A stretch of 64,000 bases of DNA from Kuschelorhynchus macadamiae (Eukaryota > Arthropoda > Insecta > Coleoptera > Curculionidae). The stretch's first letter is position 1; each line of letters opens with the position of its first letter. The position numbers and the translations under genes were made by a program. Location of the stretch: the NCBI GenBank assembly GCA_030620095.1, contig JAUTXW010000356.1:1740501-1804500 (forward strand), read 5' to 3'. The notes beneath the pieces are model-generated. The model saw only the letters and a list, made by a program, of their open reading frames with translations, did not search any database and was not told where the DNA came from. Positions 61,301-64,000 of the stretch are shown here, piece by piece.

Positions 61301-62490
61301 ATTTTTTTTTTCAGAAAGTTGTGTGGGTTATGATGGAATCATTTGGTTGTAGTTGCAAAAAATACATCAACTATGTTAAGAGGCAATATGGATCATAGGA
61401 AATAGTCGTATTTGATGGCTACCAAAGTGATCCAAATAGCCGTGTTACAGAAAGGGTTCTTCGTTCACAGATAAATAATTCAGTCGACATGTTCGATGAG
61501 AGAACACTACCTGCTCAGTAATGAATACAAGATCCGCCTAATTCAAATGATGAAGACCTATTTCGAAAAAGACGGTATGAACGTATAAGAGGCAGCAGAG
61601 GATGCAGATGTTCTAATAGTAAACAGAGCACTGTCACAGTTGGCCAGCTTTGATACTGTTGTTATAGTCAGCGAGGATGCACCTTGTACCGTCAGGGCTT
61701 TCAATTAAGAACAATGTGTATTTTCTTAAACCAGGAAAAAGAAAGAAAGAAGATACATATTTTTCGACTTAATCGTAATAGTATGATGACAACTACATAC
61801 TGCTTGCTCATGCATTCTCCGGCTACGAAACAACCTCGTCTCCATTTGGCCACCAGACAAAGCTATGTGCGCTCATCGAAAAAAACCCTGCTCTGAAAGA
61901 AGCTGCTTCTACATTCTACAAGGCAATGGTTTCAAGAGACCAAATCAGGAGAGCAGGGGAAAATATTTCGATGGTACTCGAGTAACCTCAACACAAGGGG
62001 TCGATGAGCTGAAGTTCCACTTTTTCGTCAAAATGTCAACAAAATGCCAGGTTCAGGTTACCGAGATTCCCAATAACACTCTGTGCAGTGCACCAAGTTG
62101 AGTGCTGAATGGGGAACACCTTAGACTCATTAGAATGGGGGTAGAACAGAGACAGCCTTGGTTTTACCCTTATTCAAATGAGGAAATGACAACTGGCACT
62201 CCAGCCATTGCTGCAACTAGTATTCCGCAGCTGAAAGAAAGAGTGTACAACTGCATGCACCTGCCGAAAATCTGGGTTGAATTGCACCACAGTATGCAAT
62301 ATACTTTTCGGGTACTTCGTGCTTCAACGCCCCACCCATTCAGAGAGAGGAGGACGTTGACGGGGACGTTACCGATGAGAGAAATGTGGAGGATGATTAA
62401 ATTGACGAGAAAGGCCTGGAAGAGGAAGCAGAAAACTCAAAAGCCGACGAGGATAATGATTTTTCTGAGGATGTCATTATTATAAATGAA
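61300..62490 (+). pseudogene. Decayed PIN-like/CXC-domain protein gene
   Basis: Switching frames gives KKYINYVKRQYGS, EIVVFDGYQSDPN, RLIQMMKTYFEKDGMNV, AAEDADVLIVNRALSQLASF and DTVVIVSED (61580-61676), the PIN/nuclease-like core in which relatives read DTVVIVGEDVDLLVLL. Then LCALIEKNPALKEAASTFYK (61867-61925), SRDQIRRAGENISMVL, and near 62310 SGTSCFNAPP, the end of a Cys-rich tesmin/TSO1-like CXC motif whose other Cys are mostly lost. An acidic tail (EDVDGDVTDERNVEDD) follows. Family knowledge: such multi-copy genes of unknown function occur widely in insect genomes and may be element-borne. At least five frame changes and several stops. Confidence 0.65.
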
Positions 62491-63150
62491 GACCGGATTT
62501 TATGCATTTTTTGCATATTTTTGTGATGTTGAAGGAAAAATGCATATCTAAGCATGTTTTGGGATTTCTGTGTTATTTTGTTATGTTTTATTGCCGCCCG
62601 CCGCCGTGCCGCTAAGTGCGACGTCTGAACCGGATTTAGATTGAATTTTCCCTAAGCGGGCAATAAAGTAAAGTGCGGGACACGAAAGAAAACCGGACGG
62701 AGTCAATCGGTTTAGGAAGGTCGGCCAAGAAATCTCTTTAAACCAGTGGTGTCCCGTCGTTCTTTAAATAATATGGCACTACTTTTTGACTATACGCAGA
62801 TAATTAAAAAATGTAACTATGCTTAATGAACCTTTATCTATATTTGTCTTTTGTGTTGCAAAAACGGCGAACTTTCGAATTTTAAAATGATTTAATTTCG
62901 ATTTACCTATAAATATATTTTTTCTTGAGTTCTGTCATTAACGGTTCCCGGGCTACTGCCTACGTGTATAGTGATACACGATTTACAAGTCCAGATTTTA
63001 CAAGGGCAGCCAGCATCAGATCCAGTGAACGAGATTTATCAAAATTTTAATTTATGCAGTTCGACTTTGGGCTACTCGGGTATGCCAAAAGTGGCCGTCT
63101 GTCTCCGTTTGTCATATTACTTTATACAGGAGCCGTCATTGTGAAGTACT
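62491..63150. other. No gene; GC-rich patch
   Basis: 62590-62760 is unusually GC-rich (GCCGCCCGCCGCCGTGCCGC near 62592). It contains CCAGTGGTGTCCCGTCG near 62754 that could be a hAT-type end, but no partner is seen. The rest is AT-rich. Confidence 0.4.
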
Positions 63151-63151
63151 A

Positions 63152-63530
63152 TACAGGGCGTTTCCTAATTGCCTGCTGATGTTAAAGGGGTTGTTTTTAT
63201 GTCCTAAAAGCCTTAACTTTTGAGATACAGGATGGTAAAGTTTAAAAAGAAAACATTTTTTTTCATCCCAATTCTGATGCTATTATAGATAACTGCATGA
63301 AATTTGATACACGTCTATGCATTAAGGAGCATACGGATTTACCCAGGTTAAAACATATGCACGCCACTGGTAGAAATTTCAAAAATTCAAAAATTGTTAA
63401 TAAAAAATTAATCAGTGCTGGCTCCCCTACTAAAACTACATTGATGTGTTAATTTTGGAAAAATATGAGTTTTGTAGTTTTTCAAATATTAACTGCAATA
63501 TTAGATATTTTTTAACACCCGGTATTGAAC
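63152..63530. mobile_element. Transposon terminus, ACAGGGCGTTTCC type
   Basis: Begins TATACAGGGCGTTTCCTAAT. AACACCCGGTATTG near 63513-63526, in reverse, resembles this start over about 12 bp, so 63152-63530 may be a short non-autonomous element. Alternatively 63152 is the outer end of the element whose transposase begins at the window edge, and 63152-63676 is its 3' non-coding part. Confidence 0.5.
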
Positions 63531-63676
63531 AGAAAATTAATTATTTTGAAGCAGTTTATTGACAGCTATTTTATGAACAATTTTACAAAATATATGAAAA
63601 AAAACTAAACCATTTTTGAGGTTGAGGATTCTAATGGTTCGATTTCTTCTAAATCGTTGTCTTGCTCTGAAGATGA

Positions 63677-64000
63677 TCAGGTTTCGTCGTCACTACTTGA
63701 AGATCCCAGTGTGAGAACTAAATCATCAATAACCGTTTCAATTTTGCCATCTACTTCCCAGCATTTATCTTCAATAGAACGAATACGTTTAACATACGAT
63801 TTCCAATTTTCAGCCGATATAGAGTCAATCGCTTCTAATGTTATTTTATTTAAATCTTTAATTGAAAGTTCACGGGTGTTGCGCTCTCGAATATATTTTT
63901 TTACTCCTGCCCATGCAAGTTCAATAGGGCTGAGGTCGCACATGTATGGAGGCAGCCTTAAAGGTGTATGACCGAGGTTACGTAAAAGACCGCCAATTTT
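63677..64000 (-). CDS. Tc1/mariner-type DDE transposase, C-terminus (partial)
   Basis: The minus frame is open from the window edge at 64000 to a TGA at 63679-63677, 107 codons, with no stop or shift. Just before the first Met it reads HTPLRLPPY, and then MCDLSPIELAWAGVKKYIRE, where SPIELAWA carries the third catalytic acid (Glu) of the DDE triad. After it come LSIKDLNKITLEAIDSISAE and an acidic Ser/Asp-rich end. This matches the C-terminal quarter of a DDE_3-type (IS630-Tc1-mariner) transposase common in insects. The rest lies beyond the window. The intact frame contrasts with every other transposase here, so the element may be young, or the tail may be intact by luck. Confidence 0.82.
   Translation of the reverse strand, partial: KIGGLLRNLGHTPLRLPPYMCDLSPIELAWAGVKKYIRERNTRELSIKDLNKITLEAIDSISAENWKSYVKRIRSIEDKCWEVDGKIETVIDDLVLTLGSSSSDDET

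Noticed and set aside
62590..62770. GC-rich patch as a CpG-type promoter or LTR
   Set aside because: No repeat partner, TATA/PBS or downstream frame could be seen.
63657..63971. 104-codon plus frame
   Set aside because: Antisense of the transposase C-terminus.

Overview
This is eukaryotic, almost certainly arthropod and most likely insect DNA. It is strongly AT-rich, has very long (TA)n tracts, and carries a dense litter of decayed transposable elements: Penelope-like elements, several LINE clades, Tc1/mariner, hAT and piggyBac. I see no convincing intact host gene, rRNA gene, genuine tRNA gene, CRISPR array or bacterial operon. The 'insect, perhaps beetle' assignment is inferred from the mix of element families and short terminal motifs such as ACAGGGTGT; it was not tested by search.

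Layout. 0-10 kb: a broken LINE 3' coding end (31-635), AT-rich DNA, a fold-back element (3957-4239), a Penelope-like element in two head-to-head pieces (6286-6800 minus, 7138-7945 plus), and a LINE reverse-transcriptase tail with its 3' UTR (8150-9490). 10-30 kb: a tRNA-derived SINE-like unit, the first copies of an unclassified repeat (called family A here), a jockey-type LINE on the minus strand (15361-16990), a longer minus-strand Penelope remnant with RT and GIY-YIG parts and a hammerhead-like core in its tail (24040-25560), and a minus-strand LINE interrupted by a 275-bp hAT-type MITE with target-site duplications (28330-29225).

30-45 kb: three related Tc1-like transposase remnants (31892-32300, 34607-35310, 35554-36469), a 1.37-kb nearly pure (TA)n tract (32895-34262), further TA tracts, a 99-bp direct repeat and palindromic MITEs. 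45-57 kb: an internally deleted hAT element with both ends (45298-46269), a small mariner-like element with an HTH reading frame (48401-48938), many family A units, a second hAT MITE (52950-53132), and a pair of about 380-bp inverted repeats (53805-54178 and 57118-57512) enclosing a LINE RNase H region with a 441-bp tandem duplication and a piggyBac remnant.

57-64 kb: a decayed Tc1-like transposase, another Penelope tail, a broken copy of a PIN-like/CXC-domain protein family (61300-62490), and at the window edge an uninterrupted transposase C-terminus (63677-64000, minus) beside an ACAGGGCGT terminus.

The genes do not form a pathway. The window reads as nested insertions of different ages, with repeated deletion of the middle of elements. 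The most recent-looking events are the 441-bp duplication, the 99-bp direct repeat and the TA expansion. The most interesting candidates are the hammerhead-like Penelope tail, the internally repetitive family A, and the decayed PIN/CXC gene.
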